In this document: piece after piece, positions 56,215 to 64,000 of the stretch | Numbering within the stretch: position 1 is the stretch's first letter | How the letters are laid out: each line of letters begins with the position of its first letter | Assembly: GCF_020080835.1 (NCBI RefSeq) | Contig: NC_058161.1 | Location: 4,092,001-4,156,000, forward strand | Direction: 5' to 3' | From: Cotesia glomerata | Lineage: Eukaryota; Arthropoda; Insecta; Hymenoptera; Braconidae | DNA: 64,000 nt | The notes under the pieces: generated by a model | Told to the model about the DNA's origin: nothing | Databases searched by the model: none | Seen by the model: only the letters and a program-made list of their open reading frames with translations | Program-made: the position numbers and the translations under genes

Positions 56215-59200
56215 GTATATATAAATATGTATGCATGAAAAATATATCAAAAATGCATGTGGGTACTCAAATGAAAGCTCTTGATGAGTGTAGCATCGGT
56301 ATGAGCTTATATTTTTAAAAACGTCAATATTTAAAAAAGTACAATGCAATTTAACTAAAGTCGTTATTTAATAAAGCAAAATTTCATTTATTTATAGTTC
56401 ACAAGTCACGGAAGTCACATAGTGACTGCAAGGTTGCTATATAATATAATTTTTTTTTAATTTGAGATAAATAAATTTTAATGTTTAAAAAAAATTGCAT
56501 CAATATTTTTTAAAAATTTTTACTATTTTAAGTAACAGTTTTTGATAAATTCTCTCTATAATAATTTATTAATTAAAATTTTTCAAAGAGTAGTAATACC
56601 GAACTGGTTAATATTTTTGAAAAAATATAAATAGATAAATTAAAAAAAAAATTTACTACGGGTACTAAAAATCCTAATAAAAATTGAAAACCAAAAACAA
56701 ACAATTAAATAAATAAATAAACAGATTGATTACCTTTCGGTTAGGACTTAAATTATACGGAGGTATCTGTAAGGTAACACTGAACTTGGTTTGCTTATCC
56801 ATTTCCTCAGCTAGGAAATTAGCTTCTTGAACTAATGAATTCGCTTTGAGTATATCTGTTTTCAATTGTCCAAGACTGCGCTTGAACATTTCATCCCGCT
56901 CTTGGGCCCACTTTTCAACTCTCATTTGGGTTGTTGGTGTACAGGCTGGTAATTTACCACTGTGACTTCCGCGCAGTGGGTCATAAGGTACATAAGGAGA
57001 GTAGGGAGTAGACGGGGATAATATGTTGCGCAGCTGCTGAAATTGACGTTCGTACTCCAGACGCTGCTTCTCGAGAGCGACCTGAGTAAAAAGACCACCA
57101 ATATTAATATTAGTACGATATATAGAACAAGATAACGTAAACTTAAGATCAAAGATGACGAGATAGTAAAAAATTGAGAGTAAATTCAAAGTTATATAGT
57201 GCTAAATATAAAAAATTTCATTTGATTTGATTTTAGTCAACTTCACTAGACTTAACTTGGCTTCGCTTTACTTGATATAAAGTTACCTGTTTATCTTCCT
57301 CATGCTGCCTTTCCAGGCGTGCAATAGCCTGCTGGATGGGGTCGTTTGAGAGTTCATTTAACATCAGTTCCTCTTTCGCAAAGTTGTAGTCGATATTTTG
57401 AGCCGGGGTCTGGGGTTCGCTGCTGATAGCTGCAGTAAATGACAACATTTATAAAATTTATTATTTATTTCCTATAGCTTCAAATTTTTTATAGAGAAGA
57501 TAAATATTTAAAAAAAATATTTTACCGGTAGCGCTGCGGGGGCAATTTACTCGGAAGAAATGGTGATTACCCCACACTATTCTATCGCCGTGCAATAATG
57601 GAGTTTTTTCAACGACTTGACTGCCGTTAACAAAACACCTGGCTCCGTTTAAAGGTGTCATGTAGAGAGCCGAGTCTTCAATTGTTATTACACAGTGCTC
57701 TGGCAAAATACCCAGTCCGTGTAACTGAATATCCTGCTCGGTCGTCGCAGATCTACCGCCGACGAGAGTCCTTTCCTGAAATATAAATAAACCGATCAAT
57801 CAGTTAAGATTTAAACCGAGACGTGCTATTGTATTCCTGATTTAATTATTGATAGTCACTGATTGCAAAGATAGATTATGCTAAATAAGTAATCACAGAT
57901 GCTACCAATCCACTTTTAATCATTTAAAGTTTTTACCTCCGACTCATGTTTAAATAATAGAATTAAGGGGTTGTATCTGTTTAAAAAGCCATTTTTTAAT
58001 CAATTCTTTTGAAGATTTTTTTTCTAAGAAATAAAGAAAATTTATATACTTATTTAAGTGACTTTAAATTGTAATAATTGATTATTTACTTTTTTTACAA
58101 ATAATAATTTTTTTTCTGTAGAAGATTTCCGGGAGATTCTTTAAGAAAAAAAGTGTTGCGGCAAAAATCCTAAAAAATTCCTCTTAAATAAAATTTTATT
58201 GATTAATTGAAGAAATAATCAAAATATACACTTTTAATGAAATTACGAATTAAAAAAAAATTTTTTGATGAAAATTTTAGCCTTGAATTGTTTATAAAAA
58301 TATCAAATATTTATCGAAAAAAAAATATTAAGAAAATTTTGTAAAAATTAGAAAAGCTCTTCAAAATCATGTTTTTGATTCAAAATTTTCTCTTTTCAAT
58401 TAAGTTTAATTTTTTTATCAGTGTATATAATTAAATTTATGTATACTACAAAAATTAAATTCAAAAAAATTGATTTTTTTTATTATAATAAAATTGAAAT
58501 ATTTGATCATTTTTAAAAACTTTTCAACAAATAAATTATAGCAAAAAAAATTATTTAAGAAATTGCATCTCTAGAAACTCTAAAAAATTATAAATTCAAT
58601 TTTTAAAAAATAATTTTTTAGACTCAGTTTAACATTCAAGAAAAATAAAAAAAATTTTCGTCTGCTAATTTCAATATCATTTTTTTAAAAGTGTATATAA
58701 TTAAATATAGGTATACTAAAAAAATTAAATTAAAAAAAATTGATTTTTTTATGATACTAAAATTGAGAGATCTGATAATTTTTTATAAGTTTTTTAACAT
58801 AAATTATAGCAAAAAAAAAATTTATTTAAAAAATTCCATCTTTAGAAGCTCTAAAAAATTATAAATGCAATTTTTTAAAAATAATTTTCTAGAACTAGTT
58901 TATTATTCAAAAAAAATAAAAAAATTGTCGAGTCTGCTAATTTCAATATCATTTTTTTTTTATTTTAAGTGAATATAACTTTTTAATTAAAAATTTTAAA
59001 AAAGTTACTTAAAAATAAAAAAATTAATCTTATAATAAATTAATAAAAAATTGAAGAGTGAGATAAAAAGTACTAACCTTTAAATAATAAACTAAAAGCT
59101 CATTGAGACTGGGATCATCGTTTAAATTAACTAAATAAAATTTATTCTTCTCGACTTGAATCCCCGAGGCCTGGACACTGATCCCCATCTTCTCGAGCGC

Positions 59201-62200
59201 GTGCTGTCGCTCGTGCTGCAATCGTTCAGTCTTGACTAATTTCTCCTCCCACGTGACCGACATTTCCTTCATGAGTTTCTCAGATTCAGATATTTTTTCA
59301 GTAATATCAGTGCGTCTCTGACCAACAGCCAACCCTTGACCAGTCGCGTGTAACAACATCTCCTTGAGCGCCTCAACCTCCTGGCGAAGCTCTCGAATAA
59401 TTCTTGCATTGGGGTCTTCATTAACAACCGCGTGATTAACTATTCTCTTTGCGCGATCGGCGTACCGCAGCGTTGATAATGTTTCCTCATAATTATCCGC
59501 CGCGGGTGAAATTGTGGCAACCATTACGGTTTTACTATTACCGCCCAAATTATCCTTCAGCAGCCATGTTAGTACAGAGTCACGGTACGGCACAAATTTA
59601 TCACGATTTTTACCCCCTGAATTTTGATCTGCTAGTTTTGAGATGACTAGACCCAACGTCGTTAACGATTTGTTGATGTTGCTCCCTTCTTTCAGTCTAT
59701 CACCTACGGCTCCAGTTTTAACGGCTCTCTCGCTTCCAGCTAAATCGACCAAACTCATACGTGACACTTTCTCACCGCTTACTCCACTCCGCATGTCGGT
59801 CAATGTTTGCGTGAGAATTACTGAAAACACAGCATGCGAACGTGAGCTCTCGGAATTCATATTTGTAGCAGCCACTGTCCGAGATTTATTTCCCTCTGTC
59901 ATTAAGTTGTCGATATCCTGCAAATATATAGTTCAATAAATATCAAATTTATGATTTATGTATTTATAAATATTTTATCTAATATACTAGATGTACTTTA
60001 TGTATTATTGGTAAAATGTTCACATTTTTAAGACTTTACACAGAAAAAAAAATTAATTTAAAGCAAATAAATAATTTATAAAAATTAAGTTAGCCAACAT
60101 TTAAAAATTTTTAGAATTTTTTTTAATTTAAAAAATTATTAAACAAAATTTTCATATGTAAAAATATTGAAAAATTATGAGTGCAATTTTAAAAAAATAT
60201 TTTTTAGTTATAATTTAATGAATGAAAAAAAATCAAAAAATTAAAAACGTCGGATAACTTTATTCTTATAAATAATTTTGAAAAACATCTTAATTTGAGT
60301 AAAAAAATTCTTAAACTAAGAAATTTTTTTGGTTTAAGTAAATTTTACTTGATTTAAAAAATTTTCATTTTGACTTAAGTCAAGAAAACTTTTTAAAATT
60401 ATTTTCTTGGTTCAAAAATTTTTCTCTTGATTCAAGAAATTTTTTTTTTTTTTTCAGTATATTAACATCAACATGATGCTAAAATTTAGAGACATCTGAT
60501 CATTTTTAGAAATTTTTTTAATAAATTTATTTTCTAAACCTAGTTTATTTTTAAAAGAAGAAAAAATGTACTTGAATCAAATAAATAATTTTGAAGAATT
60601 TAATTGATTTGACTAGACAAATTCTATAACTAAAAAATGTTTTTTTTGATTTAAGCAAATTTTACTCGATTTAAAAATTTTTCGTCTTGATTCAATTAAA
60701 TAAAACAACTTTTCAAAATTGTTTTCTTGGTTCAAAAATTTTTCTCTTGATTCAATATAATTTTTTTTTCAGTGTATAAAAATCAACATGATGCTAAAAT
60801 TTAGAGACATCTAATAATTTTTAGAAATTTTTTTAATAAATTGTACTAAAAAAACTTTACTTAAAAAATGTAATTTTTAGAAGCTGTAAAAAAATTATGA
60901 ACGCAATTTATATAAAATTATTTTCTAAACTTAGTTTATTTTTGAAGAAGAATAAAAAAAAAAGTGTCTGCTAATTTCAATGTCATACATTAACTAAAAA
61001 TGACGGAATGTTTTGACGTGAAAATTAAATCTTTCGATTCAGTATGAATTAAAAAAAAGCTCAAGGCTGTTTTTGTTAATATAAAAGAAGGAAACAAATA
61101 TCGGATGTTTACTTTTGTTTGAATGTACTTTACAGGCGGTTAAGTTTGCGTTTATAAAATTTTTCATTTAACAAAAATATACAAATTTAAATTAATTAAA
61201 AATATCTTGAAATAAAATTTAAATGTTTCCATAAAAAAAAATGTTTAGTAAAGTAAGTTTAAGTCTACTATAAAATAGTGGGCATAAATAAACGTAATAA
61301 AGCTAAAATAAGATTTAACAGCGTCTATTATTCCACCCCCGATTAAGAGTCCTTATAATTATAAAAGCTTTTTAAAATAATCTCTCTCTCCGAAACTCTT
61401 TGCTTGAATTTAATGTCTGCTAATAGCAAGTCGCAAAATAGCTACATTGTAATAAACGAAACAAAAATAGCTAAATTATCAATCTAATCAAGTTTAATTT
61501 GATGTGTATCAATCAGACGTCAATAAAATCTAGTGACAACATTTTAACATTATTACATTTTATCGATTAATCTAAACAGACATAAATAATGTGGCAACCT
61601 GGTAAGAAGTGACAGCGAGTTGACTTAATCCATCAACGTAAGGTCCTAAAACATTGTGCTCCCTGACTTTGAGGGATTGTTTGTTGGGCTTTGGATCCAG
61701 GAGATCGTGTACCTTTTCATTATAAATTTCCATATACGAGACCTCGACCTTGTAAGTTAATTCCGAGCTTTGTTGCTTCGCAATCATGTCAAAGAGGTTG
61801 TCACACAGTCGCGGGATTATACCTTTGTTGTCGCCACTGCCCATCATCGTGTAAGACTTCCCAGAACCTAAAATGAAATTATAAGTAGTGACTTTACAGT
61901 CTACATTCTTTATTTTCTTATCGACTATATTTTATGATTGTGCTTTTTTTAAATTCCAACAGATGGCGCCACTGTAGATTTAATTTGTAATGACGTCACT
62001 TCCGTCAAAAGAGCGGGATTTTTTGAAAATTTACATTAGAAAGTATTTAAAAAACAAATTTGACATTAAAAAAAATTTTTTTTCAACTATTTAACTAATT
62101 ATGTGTATTATGCACTAAGAGAAAAAATTTCTTTTGAAAAAAATGAGCAATTTTGTAATGAAAAATTAATTTGCTGAAACTTACATTAAGCAATTTTATT

Positions 62201-64000
62201 TGTTAACTGAAGAAATAAAAATTTATCTTATATAACTTTCTTGTTGATAACAATTTTTTTTTTTATTTGAAAAAAAAATATTTTGGCTAAAAATTTGTAA
62301 GTTGGTTATCTTAAATTATTTATATTATTAAGAGAATAAGCAAAATTTTGTAGCGAGTGTATTTATATGATAAAATGGGTTTTTATGGTTAAATTTGGTA
62401 TCGTTGGAAAAGTCTTGACCTGGAGTTGTGCCTTTTCAAGGTTTCATTTTCACCAATAGTCAATTTATGATGATAAGTATTTAGGCTGGATTCAAAAATT
62501 CTTTATCTCTAGATACATAATTGAGGAGCTGATTTTCAGAAGGGTATCTTTTCATGTTTTAAAAGAGCAGTTTTTTGAGCTTTTAAATATTAATTACTTC
62601 GAGAATTATAAAGATTTCTTAATGAAAATCGAATTGTAGCTTCATAACCGATAGCACTTTATAGCTAAATTTAAAAAGCTCAATAAAAATATTAATAATT
62701 AAAGATAACCATTTTTTTGTGTCGATTAATCAAAAATGAAAAGATACCCTTTTGAAACTCAACTCTTCAATTAAGAAATTACCTTGTATCTTGTGAACTA
62801 TTGACATTTTTAAAGATATAAGCTCATCCCGATGTTACACTCATCAAGACCTTTCATTTGAGTACCCACATCAATTTTTCATATATTTATATATATTATA
62901 TATATGTTTATATGACAAATATATCAAAAATGCATGTGGGTACTCAAATGAAAGCTCTTGATGAGTATAACATCGGAATGAGCTTATATCTTTAAAAATG
63001 TTAATAGTTAAAAAAGTACCGTGCAATTTAACAAAAGTCATTGTTTAATAAAGCAAAATTTTATTTATCTATAGTTTACAAGTCACTATAGCAAGGTTAT
63101 TAATTTTTTTGTAACAAAAAAGTTATAGTAAAAAAATTTCTATTTCTTCCGCTAATAAATAAAATTGTTTAAAACGTTCAGTAAATTAATTTGTCATTAA
63201 AAAATCGCTCATTTTTTTCCAAAATATTTTTTTCTTTTAATGTGTAATAAAAATGAATGCATAAATCATGCTTATTAAAATTAACCAAACTTTTATTATT
63301 TCCAACACCAAAGTTAGTTTCATCAGAGCTTCTTGACTTTTCTAATGCTTTCAAGAAGCTCTATAACTGTAATCTTATTTTTATAACAATGAAATACGAC
63401 CTTTTAAAGTCGATACATCATTAAACTTAACTTAAATAAGTGCAGATATTTATAACTGTCTTCTTTTCATATTAATATTAGTCAACTCTACAACTATATA
63501 CTTTTATTTATATTTCTTCATTCCACATATTATATTTATATTTATATTTTAGTCTGTATAGGACAATTGCGACATTTAAAGTTCCAGTAATACAAAACAA
63601 GACAACAAAAGTATCGAGTATTTTCTTTTGTCTCATTGTTTCCCTTGTGCTGTTTCCAAATTGTTCAATTGAGGAGAATATACAAAAAGGCGAATTGGGG
63701 CGAAGTTATATTACAATAATATAAAAAGTGAGCGGCAATACGGAGCCCTACCGAACTTTTTAGATTTTCCAATGCACATAAAAAATAAATAAAAGCAAAG
63801 TGAGTGGAGTAGAGTAATGAATAACTTACCGGTTTGTCCATAAGCAAAAATGCAGGCATTGTAACCCTGGAATGCATTGTCCAAAATATCACGTCCTAAA
63901 GCATCGAATACGACGTTTTGGCTCGCGAAATTTTCCCCGCCGGGATCCAACGAAAAGAAGCAATGGTCGAAAGCAAACGTCTTGGGCTTGTTTCTGAAAG
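35034..64000 (-). CDS. Khc-73: Kinesin-73 / KIF13-type kinesin-3 motor (14 coding exons, N-terminus outside window)
   Basis: Plus-end-directed microtubule motor of the kinesin-3 family. Joining 63830-64000, 61599-61867, 59078-59917, 57526-57775, 57287-57429, 56734-57081, 54270-55244, 51764-52655, 50067-50209, 48520-48691, 40417-40565, 37483-38485, 36669-36845 and 35034-35122 gives one frame of 1,872 residues plus stop; all junctions are GT/AG and phases agree. Domain order seen: motor with P-loop GQTGSGKS and DLAGSE, FHA, stalk/MAGUK-binding-type region, kinesin-3 central region, low-complexity linker, C-terminal CAP-Gly with GKNDG. A C-terminal CAP-Gly and absence of a PH domain separate it from KIF1/unc-104. 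Comparison with remembered KIF13B puts the window edge near residue 50, so the full protein is about 1,920 residues. Known family roles are cargo transport, Dlg-linked polarity and endosome traffic; these are not shown by the sequence itself. Confidence 0.96.
35269..36640 (-). mobile_element. Helitron copy 3 in Khc-73 intron 13, four modules
   Basis: 5' end TCTATATTATTAAG at 36640, 3' end CTAG (followed by T) at 35269 behind a hairpin. Four palindromic modules; the first has its core replaced by a ~75-bp TA tract (about 35,480-35,555). Same orientation as the gene. Confidence 0.85.
36669..36845 (-). CDS. Khc-73: Khc-73 exon: second half of CAP-Gly
   Basis: Starts with the CAP-Gly signature GKNDG and continues AVNGQRYFTCRPKCGIFVKV. 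A basic tail (DRRGRALRSFTK, then MRRSVSRG) follows. CAP-Gly domains bind EEY/F tails of tubulin and EB-type proteins. Preceded by a pyrimidine tract ending TAG. A Helitron terminus lies only 28 bp beyond its donor site. Too short, and without an ATG-led frame, to be found by ORF length. Confidence 0.94.
37483..38485 (-). CDS. Khc-73: Khc-73 exon: low-complexity linker and first half of CAP-Gly
   Basis: 334 codons. Serine-, aspartate- and glutamate-rich sequence is followed by basic VVRRRKQSSGS, then an asparagine tract (roughly 37,800-37,890) broken by S, I, H and A. After a spacer come PDWVVVGESVMVRP, GVIAYIGPTEFASGTWIGVE and LDAPTG, the N-terminal half of the CAP-Gly domain. Phase 0 in, phase 1 out. 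The linker is expected to be disordered and is the least conserved part of the family. Confidence 0.94.
38882..40151 (-). mobile_element. Helitron copy 4 in Khc-73 intron 11, four modules
   Basis: The most intact termini: 5' TCTATATTATTAAC ending at 40151 next to A, and 3' hairpin CAGTCACATAGTGACTG, AAGGTTG, then CTAG followed by T at 38882. These fit the Helitron rule of insertion between A and T without target duplication. Confidence 0.88.
40417..40565 (-). CDS. Khc-73: Khc-73 exon: acidic linker
   Basis: Encodes ASPNMTGKLGLRMTTLHEE, then SSPIQDDDEEKSDADYSEY and EAYK. Phase 1 in, phase 0 out. Acidic, with no fold expected; it sits between the central domain and the CAP-Gly linker. Frame is open with good splice sites, but homology is limited. 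Confidence 0.85.
41250..42075. repeat. Cluster of diverged MITE-A-like copies in intron 10
   Basis: Bounded by ATGACACTGAAAGTAGC on the left and CAACTTCAGTGTCAT on the right, with at least two direct and one inverted copy inside (GCTAACTTTAATGTCAT near 41,670 and its complement near 41,735). Target duplications cannot be recognised. Confidence 0.55.
43093..43110 (-). CDS. Candidate 18-nt microexon of Khc-73
   Basis: On the minus strand a pyrimidine-rich tract ends CCCACCCAAG, then 18 nt, then a strong donor CTCAG/GTAAAA. Being 18 nt and in phase 1 to phase 1, it would add six residues (GSILNS in context) between KPFGI and the next exon without shifting frame. The tract is also unusually GC-rich for this 8 kb intron. 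There is no transcript or homology evidence, so it is a hypothesis. Confidence 0.35.
43540..43600 (-). mobile_element. Possible LINE 3' end on the minus strand
   Basis: On the minus strand GGCCCTTAGGGAGCTAAGG is followed by AATTTTGATAAATAAATA, a hairpin plus short tandem tail typical of some LINE 3' ends. Short and ambiguous. Confidence 0.3.
44935..45400 (+). pseudogene. 5'-truncated LINE fragment (C-terminal ORF and 3' tail)
   Basis: Open frame up to 45157 ending in residues such as AAPICRISNTVNPF and ALDMLNCPNGYVTALLGKLA. These resemble the C-terminal tail after reverse transcriptase in insect LINEs (pattern APxxRxxxTxN...D). About 240 bp later the sequence ends in ATAAAATAAAATAAAAT, a LINE-type short-repeat tail. 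TA tracts flank both sides. Confidence 0.5.
46686..47841. mobile_element. piggyBac-like non-autonomous element with TTAA target sites
   Basis: Termini GGGGGATAGCCACTGTGA and its exact complement, flanked by TTAA (46682-46685, 47842-47845), the hallmark of piggyBac transposition. The interior contains a diverged ~460-bp direct duplication (ATGTATCTAGAGTTTTATAT at 46,747 and 47,207). No transposase frame. Lies in Khc-73 intron 10. Confidence 0.82.
48520..48691 (-). CDS. Khc-73: Khc-73 exon: serine-rich linker, before the 8 kb intron
   Basis: Encodes IMRFDTSMEALSVTRSESV to TTPLKPFGI, a polar linker without a known fold. Acceptor AACCAG, donor GTAAGA, phase 1 out. The next constitutive exon is 7,954 bp away; a possible 18-nt microexon lies between. 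Moderately conserved, so assignment relies on the frame and splice sites. Confidence 0.86.
49031..49224. mobile_element. MITE-A copy 4, 8-bp TSD TAAAAATT
   Basis: Ends ATAATAATAAAGTTAGCCGA and the complement of CATGAAAATAAGTTAGCCGA. Flanked by TAAAAATT (49023-49030, 49225-49232). The related site near 5,733-5,742 has the flanks joined without the insert. Confidence 0.75.
49232..49702. mobile_element. MITE-C copy 2
   Basis: Same termini and body as 5741-6201, including CATTTATGATAAAAAATGT and TTGGCTCTCATGTTTTTGG blocks. In Khc-73 intron 9. The 68-codon plus frame here is not a gene. Confidence 0.65.
50067..50209 (-). CDS. Khc-73: Khc-73 exon: post-central helix segment
   Basis: Encodes EKYTRGVSAVESILTLDRL and KTASVPNFSQ. 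The split codon with the previous exon restores a glutamate, giving TYIEKYTRG as in KIF13 proteins. The start CTAG/AAAAATAT was chosen for phase and homology. The basic serine segment RKTASVPN resembles a phosphorylation-type site. Residues 1296-1343. Confidence 0.93.
50941..51376. mobile_element. Possible short TTAA-flanked element
   Basis: GGTAGTTTATT at the left and the complement of GGTAGTTCGATT at the right, each next to TTAA (50937-50940, 51377-51380). Inverted repeat is short, so this is tentative. Located in Khc-73 intron 8. Confidence 0.35.
51764..52655 (-). CDS. Khc-73: Khc-73 exon: central conserved domain
   Basis: 297 codons, phase 0 in and phase 1 out. Begins VRVKPVQNSGTLPIICQ and carries family landmarks LDSYQDEDLSVLREKW, SLTEERNAVLVPAAGSGIPG, HIPVLFLDLNADDLS, TVRLSHPAQMDLVLRKRLA and TYEVVSNIPKASEELEDRE. 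It corresponds to the domain of unknown function shared by KIF1/KIF13-type kinesins. A short coiled coil precedes the LTEERNAV motif. Confidence 0.96.
53990..54072 (+). repeat. Possible LINE 3' tail with (AATA)n
   Basis: GCCGATTGGCGTCAAATGAA runs into repeated AATA, like the short-repeat tails of some LINEs. No coding part recognised upstream. In Khc-73 intron 7. Confidence 0.3.
54270..55244 (-). CDS. Khc-73: Khc-73 exon: MAGUK-binding-type stalk and central kinesin-3 region
   Basis: 325 codons, phase 0 at both ends. Opens with RGAFVSEPAILVKRA and WTMEKLENKLIDMRDMY, the part that in KIF13B/Khc-73 leads into the segment binding the guanylate-kinase-like domain of Dlg. Next come ENHNLIGVANIFLEVLFHDV and GEVAGRLQVEI, then an acidic serine-rich loop (ETSGSDSGSSEHEDD). 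SGLPLSLSHFVFCQYTFWG is C2-like family sequence. Ends TGGVYQLRQGQQRRIQ. Dlg binding is family knowledge, not shown here. Confidence 0.95.
55551..56440 (+). mobile_element. Helitron copy 5 in Khc-73 intron 6, two modules
   Basis: 5' end TCTATATTATTAAGAG preceded by A; 3' hairpin AGTCACATAGTGACT then GCAAGGTTG and CTAT. Two palindromic modules, the second with a ~70-bp TA tract as its core. Orientation opposite to the gene. Confidence 0.84.
56734..57081 (-). CDS. Khc-73: Khc-73 exon: stalk coiled coil
   Basis: 116 codons, phase 0 at both ends. Starts VALEKQRLEYERQFQQLR, an obvious heptad-type coiled coil, continues through a proline/serine-rich loop, and ends TKFSVTLQIPPYNLSPNRK, conserved in kinesin-3 proteins. 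The intron after it contains Helitron copy 5. Confidence 0.94.
57287..57429 (-). CDS. Khc-73: Khc-73 exon: post-FHA linker and coiled coil
   Basis: Short exon (143 nt) behind a 96-nt intron. Encodes an acidic linker and the start of a coiled coil (ARLERQHEEDKQ). Phase 1 in, phase 0 out, donor GTAACT. Matches the position of the second coiled coil in KIF13 proteins. Confidence 0.92.
57526..57775 (-). CDS. Khc-73: Khc-73 exon: FHA domain core
   Basis: Encodes the forkhead-associated phosphopeptide-binding fold typical of kinesin-3, from ERTLVGG through the conserved GILPEHCVI and HGDRIVWGNHHFFRVN. Phase 0 in, phase 1 out; donor GTAAAA. In this family FHA acts in motor regulation and partner binding. 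Residues 427-509. Confidence 0.95.
58440..58960. repeat. Two diverged MITE-A-like units in Khc-73 intron 3
   Basis: Each unit starts near GATACTAAAATTGA and ends GTCTGCTAATTTCAATATCAT, with an internal GCAATTTTTTAAAAATAAT-type block. Arranged in tandem. Target duplications not recognisable. Confidence 0.5.
59078..59917 (-). CDS. Khc-73: Khc-73 exon: switch I, switch II, neck and start of FHA
   Basis: The largest motor exon, 280 codons, phase 0 at both ends. Switch I is NMNSESSRSH (window residues 165-174) and switch II DLAGSE (204-209). The microtubule-binding part KFVPYRDSVLTWLLKD and the family neck sequence NHAVVNEDPNARIIREL follow. The remainder is a charged coiled-coil segment rich in E, K and Q, then LVNLNDDPSLNELLVYYLK, which opens the FHA domain. 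Every residue expected for an active motor that I could check is present. Confidence 0.97.
60077..60269. mobile_element. MITE-A copy 5, 8-bp TSD AAATAATT
   Basis: Left TATAAAAATTAAGTTAGCC, right complement of ATAAGAATAAAGTTATCCGA, flanked by AAATAATT at 60069-60076 and 60270-60277. In Khc-73 intron 2. Confidence 0.72.
60300..60990. repeat. Tandem duplication (~320 bp) in Khc-73 intron 2
   Basis: ATGATGCTAAAATTTAGAG occurs at about 60,473 and 60,789, each preceded by related CTTGATTCAA/TTTTTTCAG sequence. Diverged MITE-type sequence; no gene. Confidence 0.55.
61599..61867 (-). CDS. Khc-73: Khc-73 exon: motor domain, P-loop end to loop before switch I
   Basis: Begins with the two bases that finish the P-loop glycine, then SGKSYTMMG. 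Includes the kinesin-typical stretches VEVSYMEIYNEKVHDLLDP and LKVREHNVLGPYVDGL. Ends in phase 0 at a CAG followed by the weaker donor GTTGCC. Residues 57-146 of the window protein. Confidence 0.95.
61956..61974 (+). promoter_or_regulatory. CTCF-like motif in Khc-73 intron 1
   Basis: CCAACAGATGGCGCCACTG fits the CTCF core consensus (CCASYAGRKGGCGCY) at all but one position. A perfect CRE, TGACGTCA, lies 17 bp to the right at 61991-61998. Binding is untested. Confidence 0.35.
62319..63101 (+). mobile_element. Helitron copy 6 in Khc-73 intron 1, one module, with inner MITE
   Basis: 5' end TTTATATTATTAAGAG; the 3' hairpin is eroded (AGTCACTATAGCAAGGTT). Only one palindromic module remains. Its left part matches copy 1 more closely than copies 3-5. 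It is interrupted at 62523. Confidence 0.75.
62523..62768. mobile_element. 246-bp MITE inserted in Helitron copy 6
   Basis: Ends GAGGAGCTGATTTTCAGAAG and the complement of GAAGAGTTGAGTTTCAAAAG, sharing GGGTATCTTTTCAT just inside. Flanked by AATT (62519-62522, 62769-62772). Removing it restores the Helitron sequence seen in other copies. Confidence 0.75.
63830..64000 (-). CDS. Khc-73: Khc-73 exon: motor domain, up to the P-loop (5' end cut by window)
   Basis: Encodes the N-terminal part of the motor, from about FAFDHCFFSLDP to FAYGQTG, the first half of the nucleotide-binding P-loop. The donor is a good GTAAGT and splits the glycine codon after one base (phase 1). The last seven window bases, read on the minus strand, are CTTTCAG, an ideal 3' splice site, so the exon may really begin at 63993; the reading frame stays open across it either way, so this cannot be settled here. 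Confidence 0.93.

Overview
The window is AT-rich eukaryotic nuclear DNA, almost certainly from an insect. The protein evidence is the 3' 90-plus percent of one large gene on the minus strand: a kinesin-3 motor of the KIF13/Kinesin-73 (Khc-73) type. Coding exons are visibly richer in GC than the introns and flanks, which are long A/T runs, microsatellites, minisatellites and small transposons. This composition and transposon load would suit a hymenopteran such as a parasitoid wasp, but that is inference; the species cannot be read from the sequence.

Right half (35,034-64,000, minus strand): fourteen coding exons of Khc-73 with canonical GT/AG junctions and consistent phases. They give 1,872 residues in order: motor domain (its first ~50 residues lie beyond the window), neck/coiled coil, FHA domain, Dlg-binding-type stalk region, the kinesin-3 central conserved region, a serine- and asparagine-rich linker, and a C-terminal CAP-Gly domain ending at a TGA at 35,034-35,036. 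The introns hold four non-autonomous Helitrons, a TTAA-flanked piggyBac-like element, a 2.4 kb inverted-repeat element with LINE debris, and several short MITEs. An 18-nt candidate microexon lies inside the ~8 kb intron 10.

Left half (1-35,033): mostly gene-poor. The one protein-coding signal I support is a first coding exon on the minus strand (13,416-13,553) encoding a signal peptide, with a GC-richer probable promoter/5' region just upstream. A weak candidate second exon lies at 10,915-11,034. The rest is repeats: six minisatellite-type arrays, a 550-bp TA-type microsatellite, two more Helitrons, a 1.43 kb near-perfect palindrome, a three-level nest of MITEs, a 5S rRNA-derived remnant broken by a retroposon, and a dispersed ~0.85 kb repeat present twice.

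Most distinctive in the window is the mobile DNA. Six Helitron copies share 5' TCTATATTATTAAG and a 3' hairpin followed by CTAG, and each carries one to four tandem ~240-bp palindromic modules. A ~200-bp MITE family has 8-bp target duplications at five copies, two with extra support (an empty-site comparison and a nested insertion). No CRISPR, tRNA gene, intact transposase or new enzymatic system was found.
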